From the NCBI GenBank assembly GCA_963771595.1, contig CAVYUC010000008.1:186001-250000 (forward strand): a DNA stretch of 64,000 bases. The letters are read 5' to 3'. A program made the translations under genes and the position numbers. The notes beneath the pieces are model-generated. The model was not told where the DNA came from. It saw only the letters and a list, made by a program, of their open reading frames with translations, and made no database searches. Source of the DNA: CAVYUC01 sp963771595 (lineage in GTDB: Bacteria; Bacteroidota; Bacteroidia; Bacteroidales; Prolixibacteraceae). Shown piece after piece: positions 17,984 through 28,766 of the stretch; position 1 is the stretch's first letter, and every line of letters begins with the position of its first letter.

Positions 17984-20444
17984 TTAATCCTTTTTCTGTT
18001 TTTTGCGATATTCTGCAAAACCATAGCCTATAAGAGCCAGAATTAAAAGAATGGAACTTGCCAGTGAAACTTTATTTCCAACATAAAATGATTTCGGCTC
18101 AAATTTAAATTCGATGGTATGATTTCCGGCGGGAATAACCATTCCGCGCAAAACATAATCCACCCTGAAATAAGGAGATTCTTTCCCGTCGATAAAAGCA
18201 TCCCAACCTTTGTCGTAATAAATTTCAGAGAAAACGACAAGCTGTTCTGTGGCCGCCTGACAGGAATATTTCAGATAATTGGGTTCATATTCTGTGAGTT
18301 CAATATTTCCGTTTGTATCTTTATTAAACGATTTTCCCTGCACAAATTCAGCATATCGTTGATCGACAATTGCGGTTGATGCAGGATTAAAATTATTTAT
18401 CGCAGCAATTTCAGCATCGGCATTTTCAACTATCTTATAATCATTTACAAACCATGCATTTCCCAATGCTTTAGGATTATACAGCGGAGCGCTGTTCAAA
18501 TCGTAAATGATATAGCGGGTATTCAGCATGTTAATTGCCGACAGCGGTTCAAAAACAGAATCGGCCGAAGATGATCGACTGAAACCGCTTCACCATGGTA
18601 TTTATTTCAGGAATAAGCTCATGGTCAATCAGCTCGTTGAACCTTCTTAATTTTGCTGCACTGTAGCCACCAACACTTTTGTGATAATAAGAAGCCCGCG
18701 CATCCTGAAATGGATTTTGCAAAGGCAATACACGATAACTTAAATCCTTGTCCTGTAAAATAGCCTTATCCACCGGCATTTCCGGGAATGGATTATCTGC
18801 CACTCTTTTCGAAACAAAATCATCGTTATTCAGGTAACGTTTATCCACTGCCCATAAATCAACAAGAACAACCAATCCTATTCCGATAAAAAACAAATTG
18901 GTTTTTATTTTTTTAGTATACCAGAAATATAATAATCCCGCACCTAAAAGTATAAAAATCAAACTTCGCAGGGCATCCATTCTCAGCAGTTCTTTCCGGT
19001 CATCAATTATTGCCGGAAGCAGCCAGTCGGGATAGTTTGCATCGAATGGAGCAGAGAAACTACCGGCAATTCCAGGGACAACAAACAGTAAGAAGCTAAT
19101 TCCACCTGTAATTCCCAGCGCCCATTTAAATCCTTTCAGAAATTCCTTTTTATCTTTCTGTCCGGATAAAATTTGCTGCAAACCCAGAAATCCAAGTAAC
19201 GGAACGGTAAATGCAGCGATAACCAGTGTCATTTCGGGTGCCCTGAATTTGTTGTACATGGGCAGGTAGTCCAGCAGGAAATTTGTGAATCCCATAAAAT
19301 TCTTACCCCATGCCATTAAAATGGAAAGAACAGTTGCACTCAACAACCACCATTTTACGGTGCCTTTAACCATAAATAATCCGAAAATAAAAAGAAATAC
19401 AACAAATGCCCCAAAGTAGTAAGGACCGGCAGTTCCCGGCTTATCACCCCGGTAAAGAATTATACTCTGCAGAATATTCCTTGGATTCTGAACATTTCTT
19501 TGCTGCAGCACTTTATACGTTTCGCTGTCGGGAGTTGGGTTTGTAGTTGTTGAACCACCCATATAACCGGGAATAAGTAAAGTGAGTGTTTCATCGATCC
19601 CCTGGCTCCACTGGACAACGTAATCCCTGTCTAAACCCGTTGTTTTATTGCTGTCGTTAGAAGTTAATTCTGAAGGCGCACGAATGGTTTCCTTTGAATA
19701 TTCCCAGGTGGTATATAGCCTGGAGAAATTCATACCTACAGCAATTATCGCCCCGGCAAGCAGAAAAAGTGAAGCTTTTATAAATTCAGGTATTGCTTTT
19801 TCACGTATCGCATAAATAAACTTAATGATTACATAAATGGCAATCATTAAAAAACCATAATAAGTAATCTGAAGGTGGCCGGCAAGCAATTCAAGGGAAA
19901 AAGCAACTGCAAATAACAAAGCACCGGCAAGTGGTTTTCGCTGGTAGGCCAGCAGAACTCCGGCAAGAACAAGCGACAGGTAACCAATGGCAAACGCTTT
20001 TGACATGTGTCCTGCTCCTATGATTATTAAAAAATAGGAAGAAAGGGCGAAAGCCACCGCACCGGCAACGCTCAGCCAGCGGTTTAATTTCAAACTCAAT
20101 AAAAGAATATAAAAACCAACCAGATAGAGAATGATTATAATGGCAAGCGGAAATATTTTTGGAAGGTTACGATGAATCACGTTGCCCAGGTTACCCGGGT
20201 ATACAACGGATACCAGATAGCCGGGCATTCCGCCAAACATGGAGTTCGTCCATATGGCTTCCTCTCCTGTTTCATTCCGGTAATCCACCAGTTCCTTTGC
20301 CATTCCCTTATGATGCTCAATGTCGGGCATTTGAAGTACTTTCCCTTCAAGTAAAGGCGACAGGTAGGCATAAGCCAAAACAATAAAAAACAGGATTATT
20401 CCAATATGTACGAAAATATTACGGAAGCTGGTTATCTTTGCCAT
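17984..20444 (-). pseudogene. YfhO family polytopic membrane protein, interrupted by one frameshift
   Basis: YfhO-type membrane protein, related to GT-C enzymes and implicated in other bacteria in glycosylating cell-surface polymers. The N-terminal 631 residues (from ATG 20444) hold about a dozen membrane helices and the loop YLSPLLEGKVLQMPDIEHHKG. The frame breaks at about 18578 and continues in another frame as SSSADSVFEPLSAINMLNTRYIIYD and the usual C-terminal beta domain (IYYDKGWDAFIDG), ending in a last helix and a Lys-rich tail at 17984. The span is 2461 nt (3x820+1), so removing one base near 18575-18582 restores about 819 residues, the expected length. It may be a sequencing error or recent inactivation. 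It is divergent from the flippase gene. Confidence 0.85.
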
Positions 20445-20515
20445 AGTGTAATTAGCTCTTATTTTTGATATTTTCTGAACAAAAATAAATATTTAAATCG
20501 CTTATTTAAATATAA

Positions 20516-21989
20516 ATGGGAATAATCATAAAACAAAGCATAAAAGGCAGTGTGTGGTCATACATGGGTGTTCTGGTAGGATTTATAACCACAGCCTATT
20601 TGTTCCCAAATTATTTAAATACCGATACAATCGGACTGTTCGGGCTTTTACTTGCCTGGTCAATATTGTTCAGCCAGCTGGCTTCGCTGGGTATTAACGG
20701 AGTAACATCAAGGCTTTTCCCCTATTTCAGAAATAAAGAAAATGGTCACAACGGCTTTTTATTTATATCCGGGTTAACCCTTGTAGCAGGCATAATTGTT
20801 TTTTTGGCTGTATTTTCTTTTCTGTCTCCCATATTGGTGGAATCAAATCTTGAAAAATCGAATCTTTTTGCCAACTATATCTATTTGATCATCCCGATAA
20901 CCTTTTTCACTACCTTCTTTACCTTCTTCGATGTGTACAACAAACTGCTGTACGATGCAGTTTTTGGCACTTTTTTACAGGAATTTCTTCAACGGATATT
21001 AATTCTGTTGGCTACCTTGTTGTTTGTTTTTAAAATTATTAACCCTTCACCAGTTTATACTTGCTTATGCAGCTGCAGTAAGCTTAAAAGCCGTAATCAT
21101 TTTTATTCTGCTTCTTCAAAGAAAGGAAATTAATTTTAAGCCACGTCTGGATTTTGTTGACAAAAAACTTCGAAAAGAGATGATTAATGTTTCGGCTTTC
21201 AGCATATTAGCCGGTTTTGGATCCAGTATCGTCTTTAATATCGATAAAATAATTGTTAACCAAATGATTGACCTTGGAAGTACCGGTGTATATACCATCG
21301 CCTTCTTTTTTGGCACACTGGTAATTATACCTTCCAGGCCGCTTTTAAAAATTTCGGGTACAATTATCGCCGAATCCTGGAAAAGCAATAATTTGAATGA
21401 AATCAGTAAAATATACAGTAAAAGCTGTCTAAATCAGTTTATTATTGGCGGATTACTGTTTATTGGCATTTGGGCAAATATTGAAAATATCATGCAAATT
21501 CTTGGACCGGAATATTATAATGGAAAATGGGTAATATTTTTTATCGGTTTAGGCTATCTGATTGATATGATGACAGGTGCCAACAGTCAGATTATCAGCT
21601 TTTCCAGACACTATAAAATTATGTTGCTATTTGTAGTTGCCCTGATTATTTTAGTGGTAGTAAATAATCTGATATTCATTCCCATTTGGGGGATTACCGG
21701 TGCCGCAATTGCCTCCGCATTTTCAATGTTTTTAAATAATCTGATGCGCTACATTTATTTATTCAGAAAATATAAGTTTCAGCCATTCAATTATAAATTT
21801 TTGCTGGTTGCACTTTTTCTAGCTGTCGCTTATTTTGTAAGTTTATTCATTCCGGAATTGAAGTTAATACCCGATATTGCAATGAGAAGCATTTGTATCA
21901 CAGCTATATATACAATTCTTACAGTAGCTTTTGGTGTTTCGGAAGATGTAAATTTTATAATGAAAAGAATTCTAGGCAGAGTGAAATAG
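20516..21989 (+). pseudogene. Wzx-type oligosaccharide flippase, interrupted by one frameshift
   Basis: Polysaccharide-unit flippase of the MATE/MVF superfamily, expected to move lipid-linked glycan units across the inner membrane. It starts MGIIIKQSIKGSVWSYMGVLVGF and has about 12-14 hydrophobic helices. The first frame runs off after LLFVFKIINP; the true continuation (HQFILAYAAAVSLKAVIIF) is in another frame from about 21047. Removing one C from the CCC at 21043-21045 restores KIINLHQFILAY and one 490-residue protein (span 1474 = 3x491+1). This single-base event in a short homopolymer could be a read error. It opens the legionaminic-acid gene run. Confidence 0.85.
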
Positions 21990-22089
21990 AAATAAACCCT
22001 GGTATTTTGTAAGAAAAGATGAATAAAGAAAACCATAGGTCATAAAAGGTTTTCTATGTAATTTAGAGGCAAATTTAAAATCAGATTTA

Positions 22090-23067
22090 ATGAAAGTACT
22101 TGTTACCGGTGCCGACGGATTTATCGGGTCGCATTTAACCGAAGCATTGTTAGGGAAAGGATACCAGGTAAGAGCGCTGGCTTACTATAACTCTTTTAAC
22201 AACTGGGGCTGGCTTGAAAGTATACCAAATAATGAAAACCTTGAAATAGTAACCGGCGATGTTCGTGATCCACATTTTAGCAATATGCTGGCAGCCGATA
22301 CAGAATTAATTTTTCATCTTGCAGCTTTGATTGCAATACCGTATTCCTATGTGGCTCCCACTTCGTATGTCGATACAAACATAGCCGGTACCTTAAATAT
22401 TTGTAATGCCGCCAAAACCAATGGGAACATTCGCACCATCGTAACTTCAACCAGCGAGGTATACGGAACGGCAAAGTATGTACCCATCGATGAAAAGCAT
22501 CCCAGGCAACCCCAGTCACCCTATTCAGCCTCAAAAATAGGCGCCGATGCCATGGCAATGAGTTTTTACAATTCATTTGAATTGCCGGTAACAGTGGCTC
22601 GTCCGTTTAATACTTATGGCCCGCGACAATCAGCACGGGCGATTATTCCGACCATTATTACCCAAATTGCCAGCGGAATAAAACAGATCAAACTGGGCGA
22701 TTTAACACCCACCCGCGATTTTAATTATGTGAAAGATACATGCAAAGGATTAATTGCACTTGCCGAACATGATTCCACCATAGGCGAAGAAGTTAATATT
22801 TGCAGCAACTCAGAAATATCGATGCGTGAAACGCTTGAACTGATAAAGAAAATCATGAAATCGGATGTGGAATTCAAATCCGATGAACAACGTATCCGCC
22901 CTGAAAATTCAGAAGTATTCCGGCTTTGGGGGGATAATTCCAAAATAAAATCTCTTACCGGCTTTCAATCGGAATATTCCATTGAACAGGGATTGAAAGA
23001 AACAATTGACTGGTTTACCGGTTCCGGCCATCTCAATAAATACAAAGCTGAAATCTACAATTTATAA
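22090..23067 (+). CDS. legB: LegB-type NAD(P)-dependent 4,6-dehydratase, legionaminic acid pathway
   Basis: Short-chain dehydrogenase/reductase that starts the legionaminic-acid route by converting NDP-GlcNAc to its 4-keto-6-deoxy form. 325 residues. Rossmann motif GADGFIGSH at residues 7-15, then the LegB-typical stretch ALAYYNSFNNWGWLE, followed by TSTSEVYGT and the catalytic YSASK. The C-terminal substrate domain has RPFNTYGPRQSARAIIPTI. The 30-nt AT-rich gap to LegC indicates one operon. Together with the other six genes the assignment is specific, although a general 4,6-dehydratase role cannot be excluded from sequence alone. Confidence 0.88.
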   Translation: MKVLVTGADGFIGSHLTEALLGKGYQVRALAYYNSFNNWGWLESIPNNENLEIVTGDVRDPHFSNMLAADTELIFHLAALIAIPYSYVAPTSYVDTNIAGTLNICNAAKTNGNIRTIVTSTSEVYGTAKYVPIDEKHPRQPQSPYSASKIGADAMAMSFYNSFELPVTVARPFNTYGPRQSARAIIPTIITQIASGIKQIKLGDLTPTRDFNYVKDTCKGLIALAEHDSTIGEEVNICSNSEISMRETLELIKKIMKSDVEFKSDEQRIRPENSEVFRLWGDNSKIKSLTGFQSEYSIEQGLKETIDWFTGSGHLNKYKAEIYNL

Positions 23068-23068
23068 C

Positions 23069-24221
23069 ATGCAGAAAGTTTATACGGAAATAGTAGATTT
23101 TATCCGGGAAACCTTTCATAAACCAACGGGATTTATTGCCTTGCATGAACCTGTTTTCAACGGGAACGAAAAAAAATACCTCAACGAATGCATAGACTCC
23201 ACTTTTGTTTCAAGTGTCGGTAAATTTGTCGATGAATTTGAAACTGAAATGGCAAAATATACCGGCGCTAAACAGGCAGTAGTTTGTGTGAACGGAACAA
23301 ATGCCATACATCTCGCCTTAAAACTGGTAGGTGTAAAAACCGGCACCGAAGTCATTACACAACCACTTACGTTTATTGCAACAACCAACGGAATTGCCTA
23401 TTGCGGTGCAACACCTGTTTTTATCGACGTTGATTACGATACGCTGGGCCTCAGTCCAAAGGCACTTCAGCATTTTCTGGAAAAAAATTCCATTCAAAAA
23501 AAGGATGGCTGCTACAATAAATCGACTAAAAGAAAAATAGCTGCCTGTTTACCCATGCATACCTTTGGGCACCCGTGCAGGATTGATGAAATCGCTGAAA
23601 TCTGCCAACATTTCAACATTGAGCTGGTGGAAGACGCAGCTGAAAGTGTAGGAAGTTACTACAAAGGTAAGACATACCGGGAATTATGGGAAAATCGGCG
23701 TATTGAGTTTTAACGGCAATAAAATAATGACTACCGGTGGCGGGGGAATGCTTTTATTTCAGGATGAAGAACTGGCCCAAAAGGCAAAACATTTAACCAC
23801 TCAGGCTAAAGTACCGCATGCATGGGAGTTTATTCACGATGAAATCGGCTACAACTACCGGATGCCGAATTTGAATGCAGCCCTGGGCCTCGCACAACTG
23901 GAACAACTCCCCCGTTTTATTCAAGCGAAAAGAGAACTGGCCGGCAAATATAAATCCTTCTTCGGTTCCATTGGAATAACCTATTTTGAGGAACCTGCAA
24001 ATGCAACCTCGAACTACTGGTTAAACACGATAGGATGGAAAGACAATATTGAGAAAGAAGAATTTCTAAAATATTCCAATGAAAAAGGTGTAATGTCAAG
24101 GCCAGCATGGAAATTAATGAATGAACTACCCATGTTTACCACCTGCCAGACTGACGATCTAAATAATGCACGAAAACTGGCAAATTCCATTGTAAATATT
24201 CCAAGCAGTGTAATTTTGTGA
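23069..24221 (+). pseudogene. legC: LegC-type PLP aminotransferase, interrupted by one frameshift
   Basis: DegT/DnrJ/EryC1-family sugar aminotransferase that aminates C4 of the LegB product. I start at ATG 23069 (MQKVYTEIVDF). Visible: SVGKFVDEFE, CVNGTNAIHLALKL, and VEDAAESVGSYYKGK (the Asp that contacts PLP). The frame then changes at about 23672 to read HTGNYGKIGVLSFNGNKIMTTGGGG, in which the Lys after GN is the PLP lysine. Removing the single A at about 23672 restores GKHTGNYGK and a roughly 383-residue protein (span 1153 = 3x384+1). Without this repair the enzyme lacks its PLP lysine, so as written the pathway would be blocked at step two. Confidence 0.87.
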
Positions 24222-24222
24222 T

Positions 24223-24858
24223 ATGAAGAAACCAATAATACTTATCGGCGGCGGCGGACATTGCATTTCCTGCATCGATATTATTGAGCAAAGCGGGGAA
24301 TACAAAATAAAGGGAATTCTCGATTTGCCCGGAAAAGTGGGCCAGGAAGTATTGGGTTACCCGGTTATTGGTACCGATGATGACCTGGAGAAATTTCTGC
24401 CGGAATGCAAAAACTTTCATATTACCGTTGGGCAAATTGAAAAATATGTACTACGCGAAAAGATTTATACCAGGATAAAAGCCGCCGGTGGAAATTTACC
24501 GGTTATTATCAGTCAGGAAGCATACGTAAGCAAACATGCAAAAGTTGGAGAAGGAACGATTGTCATGTACGGGGCGTTTGTAAATGCCGGAGCTTCCGTA
24601 GGTAAGAACTGCATTTTGAATACAACTTCTCTTGTAGAGCATGAAACTGAAATCGGAGATTTTTGCCACGTTTCTACTTCGGCAGTTGTTAATGGCCAGG
24701 TAAAGGTGGGAAACGGTTGCTTTATCGGGAGCAATGCCGTTATCGGCAATAATATTACCATTACCGATAATGTTGTTATTGCTGCGGGTTCTCAGGTATT
24801 GAGAAACATTAAGTCTCCGGGGGTTTATATTGGCCATCCTTTACGAAAAATACGGTAG
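24223..24858 (+). CDS. legH: LegH/NeuD-type sugar N-acetyltransferase
   Basis: Left-handed beta-helix acyltransferase of the NeuD/PglD family, 211 residues. The N-terminal Rossmann-like part starts ILIGGGGHCISCIDIIEQ. Hexapeptide repeats run from about residue 95 to 195 (AKVGEGTIVMYGAFVNAGAS, IGDFCHVSTSAVVNGQVKVG), with the probable catalytic His in LVEHETEIGDF. In this position it would acetylate the 4-amino group made by LegC. It is 1 nt from the LegC stop and 1 nt from LegI, indicating tight co-transcription. Confidence 0.85.
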   Translation: MKKPIILIGGGGHCISCIDIIEQSGEYKIKGILDLPGKVGQEVLGYPVIGTDDDLEKFLPECKNFHITVGQIEKYVLREKIYTRIKAAGGNLPVIISQEAYVSKHAKVGEGTIVMYGAFVNAGASVGKNCILNTTSLVEHETEIGDFCHVSTSAVVNGQVKVGNGCFIGSNAVIGNNITITDNVVIAAGSQVLRNIKSPGVYIGHPLRKIR

Positions 24859-24859
24859 A

Positions 24860-25870
24860 ATGAAGAAAACCATAATTATAGCTGAAGCGGGAGTTAATCA
24901 CAATGGTTCTATGGAACTGGCAAAAAAACTGGTGGATGTTGCTGCAGAAGCCGGTGCCGATTTTGTAAAGTTCCAGACATTCAAAGCCGGTAAACTGGTT
25001 GGAAAAAAGGTAAAAAAGGCAGCCTATCAGCAACAGAATATGATTGGAGACGATGATACACAATATTCGATGCTTAAAAAGCTGGAACTTTCTGAACCCA
25101 TGCATCACGAACTGATTTCATATTGCCAATCGAAAAGAATTAAATTTCTCTCTACAGCTTTTGATGTGGATGGAATCGATTTTCTGGATAGCCTGAATCC
25201 GGAGCTGTTTAAAGTTCCTTCAGGAGAAATTACAAATAAACCTTATTTGAAACGCATTGCCACCAAAGGAAAACCGGTGCTTTTAAGTACTGGAATGGCA
25301 GATATGAATGAGATTAAAGATGCGCTTGAAGTATTGATTTCAGGAGGAATTAAAAAAGAAAATATCACAGTATTGCATTGCAGCACAGAATATCCAACAC
25401 CCATGAACGATGTAAATCTGAAAGCCATGTTAACTATTCAGAAAGAGCTGGGTGTAAGTGTCGGTTATTCGGATCACACGCTGGGTATCGAAATTCCGGC
25501 TGCCGCCGTAGCTTTGGGAGCTACTGTTATTGAAAAACACATTACTTTGGATATTACTTTACCGGGACCCGATCACAAAGCATCGCTTGAACCCAATGAT
25601 TTAAAAGCAATGGTGAAAGCTATCCGGAATATTGAGCTCGCACTGTCAGGTAGCGGCAAAAAAGAACCAACCAGCGAAGAATTGAAAAATAAAGAAGTTG
25701 TAAGAAAAAGTATAGTTGCTGCAACCGGCATCCATAAGGATGAGCATTTTTCTGCGGAAAATCTTACAGTAAAACGTCCCGGAACAGGAATAAGTCCGAT
25801 GCATTGGGATGAGGTCATCGGACAAAGAGCAAAACGATCTTTTTTTAAAGACGAAATCATTGAACTATGA
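24860..25870 (+). CDS. legI: LegI/NeuB-type nonulosonate synthase
   Basis: Condenses the C6 sugar released by LegG with phosphoenolpyruvate to give a nine-carbon acid, expected to be legionaminic acid. 336 residues from ATG 24860 (MKKTIIIAEAGVNHNGS), which directly follows the previous stop. The NeuB TIM barrel shows GADFVKFQTFKA, FKVPSGEITN, VLHCSTEYPTP and GYSDHTLG; EKHITLD precedes the C-terminal antifreeze-like SAF domain (KSIVAATGIHKDEHFSAENL, KRPGTGISP). Sequence alone cannot separate LegI from sialic-acid NeuB; the LegB/LegC/PtmE context decides for legionaminate. Confidence 0.9.
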   Translation: MKKTIIIAEAGVNHNGSMELAKKLVDVAAEAGADFVKFQTFKAGKLVGKKVKKAAYQQQNMIGDDDTQYSMLKKLELSEPMHHELISYCQSKRIKFLSTAFDVDGIDFLDSLNPELFKVPSGEITNKPYLKRIATKGKPVLLSTGMADMNEIKDALEVLISGGIKKENITVLHCSTEYPTPMNDVNLKAMLTIQKELGVSVGYSDHTLGIEIPAAAVALGATVIEKHITLDITLPGPDHKASLEPNDLKAMVKAIRNIELALSGSGKKEPTSEELKNKEVVRKSIVAATGIHKDEHFSAENLTVKRPGTGISPMHWDEVIGQRAKRSFFKDEIIEL

Positions 25871-27015
25871 ATAAAATATGCATCGTTACCGGAACCCGCG
25901 CTGATTATGGAATTTTATCAGGTTTGATAAAACTGGTGCACGAGGACCCTGAACTTGAACTTCAACTGGTGGTCACTGGAATGCACCTTTCCCCTGAATT
26001 CGGCCTGACATGGAAAGAAATTGCCAGCGATGGATTCCCCATTGCCAAAAAGGTAGAAATGCTTTTATCCTCGGATACATCGGTTGGTGTGGTAAAGTCA
26101 ATGGCCCTCGGACAAATTTCTCTGGCTGAAGCATTTCAGGAGTTAAACCCGGATATTATTGTTATACTTGGCGACCGCACAGAAACATTTGCTGCAGCAT
26201 CTGCCGCATTAATTACAGGAATCCCTGTAGCACATATTCATGGAGGCGAAATCACCGAAGGGGCGTACGACGATGCCATCCGTCATTCGATCACCAAAAT
26301 GAGCCATCTGCATTTTACGGCAACTGAAGTTTACCGGCAGAGGGTAATTCAGATGGGCGAAAATCCGGATAATGTTTTTAATGTTGGTGCCCCTGGGATT
26401 GATAATATTCTGAATACACAACTCTTAGGAAAAGATGAACTGGAAGAAAAACTGGGCTTTAAGTTCAAAAAGAATAATCTGATGATAACTTTTCATCCGG
26501 TTACGTTGGAGGATAACACTGCCGAAGAACAATTTAAGGAGGTTTTGGCCGCATTGGAAGATTTGAAAGATACACAACTGATATTTACCAAACCAAATTC
26601 AGATAAAGGAGGCCGAATTATAATTCAAATGATGGATAAATTTGTACAGGAAAATTCAGATAGAGCCGCTGCATTTACTTCATTGGGATATTTGGTTTAC
26701 CTGTCAACCATTCCTTTTGTGGACGCGGTTGTTGGCAATTCATCCAGCGGAATAATTGAGGTGCCGGTATTTAACAAGGCAACGGTGAACATTGGGGACA
26801 GGCAAAAGGGACGAATTACCGGCCCAACAATTATTAACTGCAATACCAGCAAAAAATCGATAGAAGAGGCATTAATAAAAGCATTTCAATTCGATAAGGA
26901 TAAAAAATGGAAACATCCTTACGGCAACGGAACAGCAGCAACACAAATACTGGAAATCATTAAGAAATCAATCCCGGTAAAACTGATGAAATCGTTTTAC
27001 GATATTAAAACCTGA
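25867..27015 (+). CDS. legG: LegG/NeuC-type hydrolysing UDP-sugar 2-epimerase
   Basis: Removes the nucleotide and epimerises C2 of the diacetamido sugar, making the 6-carbon substrate of LegI. 382 residues with the family start VTGTRADYGILSGLIK, then VVTGMHLSPEFG, ILGDRTETFAAA, HIHGGEITEGAYDDAIRHSI, MITFHPVTLE and VGNSSSGIIEVP. The start codon overlaps the stop of legI (ATGA), indicating translational coupling. By analogy with Campylobacter LegG the substrate may be the GDP form, because a PtmE gene follows. Confidence 0.9.
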   Translation: MNKICIVTGTRADYGILSGLIKLVHEDPELELQLVVTGMHLSPEFGLTWKEIASDGFPIAKKVEMLLSSDTSVGVVKSMALGQISLAEAFQELNPDIIVILGDRTETFAAASAALITGIPVAHIHGGEITEGAYDDAIRHSITKMSHLHFTATEVYRQRVIQMGENPDNVFNVGAPGIDNILNTQLLGKDELEEKLGFKFKKNNLMITFHPVTLEDNTAEEQFKEVLAALEDLKDTQLIFTKPNSDKGGRIIIQMMDKFVQENSDRAAAFTSLGYLVYLSTIPFVDAVVGNSSSGIIEVPVFNKATVNIGDRQKGRITGPTIINCNTSKKSIEEALIKAFQFDKDKKWKHPYGNGTAATQILEIIKKSIPVKLMKSFYDIKT

Positions 27016-27020
27016 CTGGA

Positions 27021-28064
27021 ATGAAAAACATTTCAAAGAATTTAATTCATAAAAACAGCGGCATTATTGAAGCAATGAAACGAATTGGTGAAGTGCCCGA
27101 TTCACTTACGCTTTTTGTTGTCGATGATAACGAAAAACTGGTGGGGACAATCACCGATGGCGATATCCGGCGGGCTTTTATTCATGGAAAAACCTTAAAT
27201 GATACCGTGTCGGATTTTATGTTTACCCGGTTTACTTCTGTGTACAATAATTTTTCGGTTGGGGAATTTAAAAAAGCCCGAGATTTGGGAATCCGATTGT
27301 TGCCGGTTCTAAATAACAAAGGACAGGTTGAGAAAATTATCGATATCAGAAAGCGGAAAAGCAATTTGCCGCTCGAAGCATTGATTATGGCTGGTGGCCG
27401 TGGCGAACGTTTACAACCACTCACCAATCATACTCCAAAGCCTATGCTGATGCTGGGCGATAAACCCATACTTGAACACAACATCGACCGGTTAATCGAA
27501 TACGGAATAAACAAAATTCACATTTCGGTAAAATACCTGTCAGAACAAATCATCGATTATTTTGGTGACGGTTCATCCAAAGGAATTTCGATTGAATACA
27601 TTCAGGAAGAAAAACCACTGGGAACTGCCGGCGCAATATCATTACTGAAAGAAATTGGCACCGATTATCTTTTGCTAATGAACAGCGACCTGTTTACCGA
27701 TGCCGATTTTGAAGACCTGTATCTTCAAACGCTGGAAAATAAGGCTGAACTGGGCGCTGCTTCCGTTTCATACTCGGTAAAAGTACCCTACGGAATTTTT
27801 ACGGAAAGCAACAAAAAAATTACAGGATTAAAGGAAAAACCAACGATTACCAATTATGCCAATTCAGGAATTTATATTCTTCACAAAAAACTGTTTCGCC
27901 TGATTCCTGAAGATACCTTTTTTAATATCACCGATTTAATGAATTTGATGATTGAGCAAAACCGGCCAATTATCCATAACCCGATTATTGGATACTGGAT
28001 TGACATCGGACAACACCAGGATTATGAAAATGCACAGGAAATAGTCAAGCACCTGAAAAAATGA
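27021..28064 (+). CDS. ptmE: PtmE-type CBS-domain sugar-phosphate nucleotidyltransferase
   Basis: 347 residues with two parts: a CBS-domain pair (about 1-115, GTITDGDIRRAFIHGKTLND) and a nucleotidyltransferase domain (about 118-347) starting ALIMAGGRGERLQPLTNHTPKPML, with GTAGAISLL and MNSDLFTDADF. In Campylobacter, PtmE makes GDP-glucosamine and commits hexosamine to legionaminic acid through GDP intermediates. The same fusion in the same gene set is good support for that route here. It is 5 nt after legG and overlaps legF by 4 nt. Confidence 0.88.
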   Translation: MKNISKNLIHKNSGIIEAMKRIGEVPDSLTLFVVDDNEKLVGTITDGDIRRAFIHGKTLNDTVSDFMFTRFTSVYNNFSVGEFKKARDLGIRLLPVLNNKGQVEKIIDIRKRKSNLPLEALIMAGGRGERLQPLTNHTPKPMLMLGDKPILEHNIDRLIEYGINKIHISVKYLSEQIIDYFGDGSSKGISIEYIQEEKPLGTAGAISLLKEIGTDYLLLMNSDLFTDADFEDLYLQTLENKAELGAASVSYSVKVPYGIFTESNKKITGLKEKPTITNYANSGIYILHKKLFRLIPEDTFFNITDLMNLMIEQNRPIIHNPIIGYWIDIGQHQDYENAQEIVKHLKK

Positions 28065-28744
28065 AGCAGATTACCGACACCCTTTTTATTATTCCGGCAC
28101 GCGGTGGTTCAAAAGGATTGCCGCAGAAAAACATTTTGCCGTTAAACGGAAAACCGCTGATTTGCTATTCCATCGATGCTGCCCGTGGAGTTTGCTCCGA
28201 TGAAAACATTTGTGTATCAACCGATGATGATAAAATCATTAAAGTGGTTGAACAATATGGATTAAAGGTTCCGTTTAAACGCCCTGAAAATCTTTCAACA
28301 GATTCATCTGGTACCTGGGAGGTGGTAAAACATGCGGTTGGATTTTATGAAAAATCAGGCAGGAATTTCAAACGGATTTGTCTGTTGCAACCCACCAGCC
28401 CTTTACGTAAGTCGGAACACATTCAGGATTGCATTAATCTTTGGGATACTGAACTGGATATGATAGTTTCAGTAAGAAAATCCAAAAAAGCAGCCATTCT
28501 CTGCCACGAAAAAGAGGACGGATTTTTGACCTTCACGTTAAACAAGGAAGCAAAAAGACGTCAGGATTTGCCCGAATATTATGAGTATAACGGAGCCATT
28601 TATTTGCTGAATATCCAATCGTTTAAAGAAAAACCGGTAACTGAGTTCAGCAAAATAAGAAAATACGTAATGAGTGCAGAAGATTCGGTGGATATCGATG
28701 ATGAACCGGATTTTAAGCTCGCGGAGTTCATTTTAACAAAATAG
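28061..28744 (+). CDS. legF: LegF/NeuA-type CMP-nonulosonate cytidylyltransferase
   Basis: Activates the nine-carbon acid with CTP to the CMP-sugar used by transferases. 227 residues. Motifs: IIPARGGSKGLPQKNILPLNGKP (family R-G-G-S/K-nucleotide loop), VSTDDDKI, RPENLSTDSSGTWEVV, LLQPTSPLR, and VDIDDEPDFKLAE near the end. It starts inside the ptmE stop (ATGA overlap). This is the last biosynthetic step, so the operon is complete from GlcN-1-P activation to CMP-legionaminate, apart from GlmU/GlmM-type housekeeping steps. Confidence 0.92.
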   Translation: MKQITDTLFIIPARGGSKGLPQKNILPLNGKPLICYSIDAARGVCSDENICVSTDDDKIIKVVEQYGLKVPFKRPENLSTDSSGTWEVVKHAVGFYEKSGRNFKRICLLQPTSPLRKSEHIQDCINLWDTELDMIVSVRKSKKAAILCHEKEDGFLTFTLNKEAKRRQDLPEYYEYNGAIYLLNIQSFKEKPVTEFSKIRKYVMSAEDSVDIDDEPDFKLAEFILTK

Positions 28745-28766
28745 GAAAAAAAAGTAAAGCGCCGAT

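Noticed and set aside
18549..20444. Reading the 631-residue membrane frame as a complete gene and the 181-residue frame as a separate gene
   Set aside because: The second frame continues the family's C-terminal domain and its upstream reading (SSSADSVFEPLSAIN) is coding-like, so one broken gene is the better explanation.
22002..22060. Inverted repeat AGAAAACC...GGTTTTCT between flippase and legB
   Set aside because: Eight-bp stem with a 13-nt AT-rich loop and no T run; too weak to call a terminator or attenuator.
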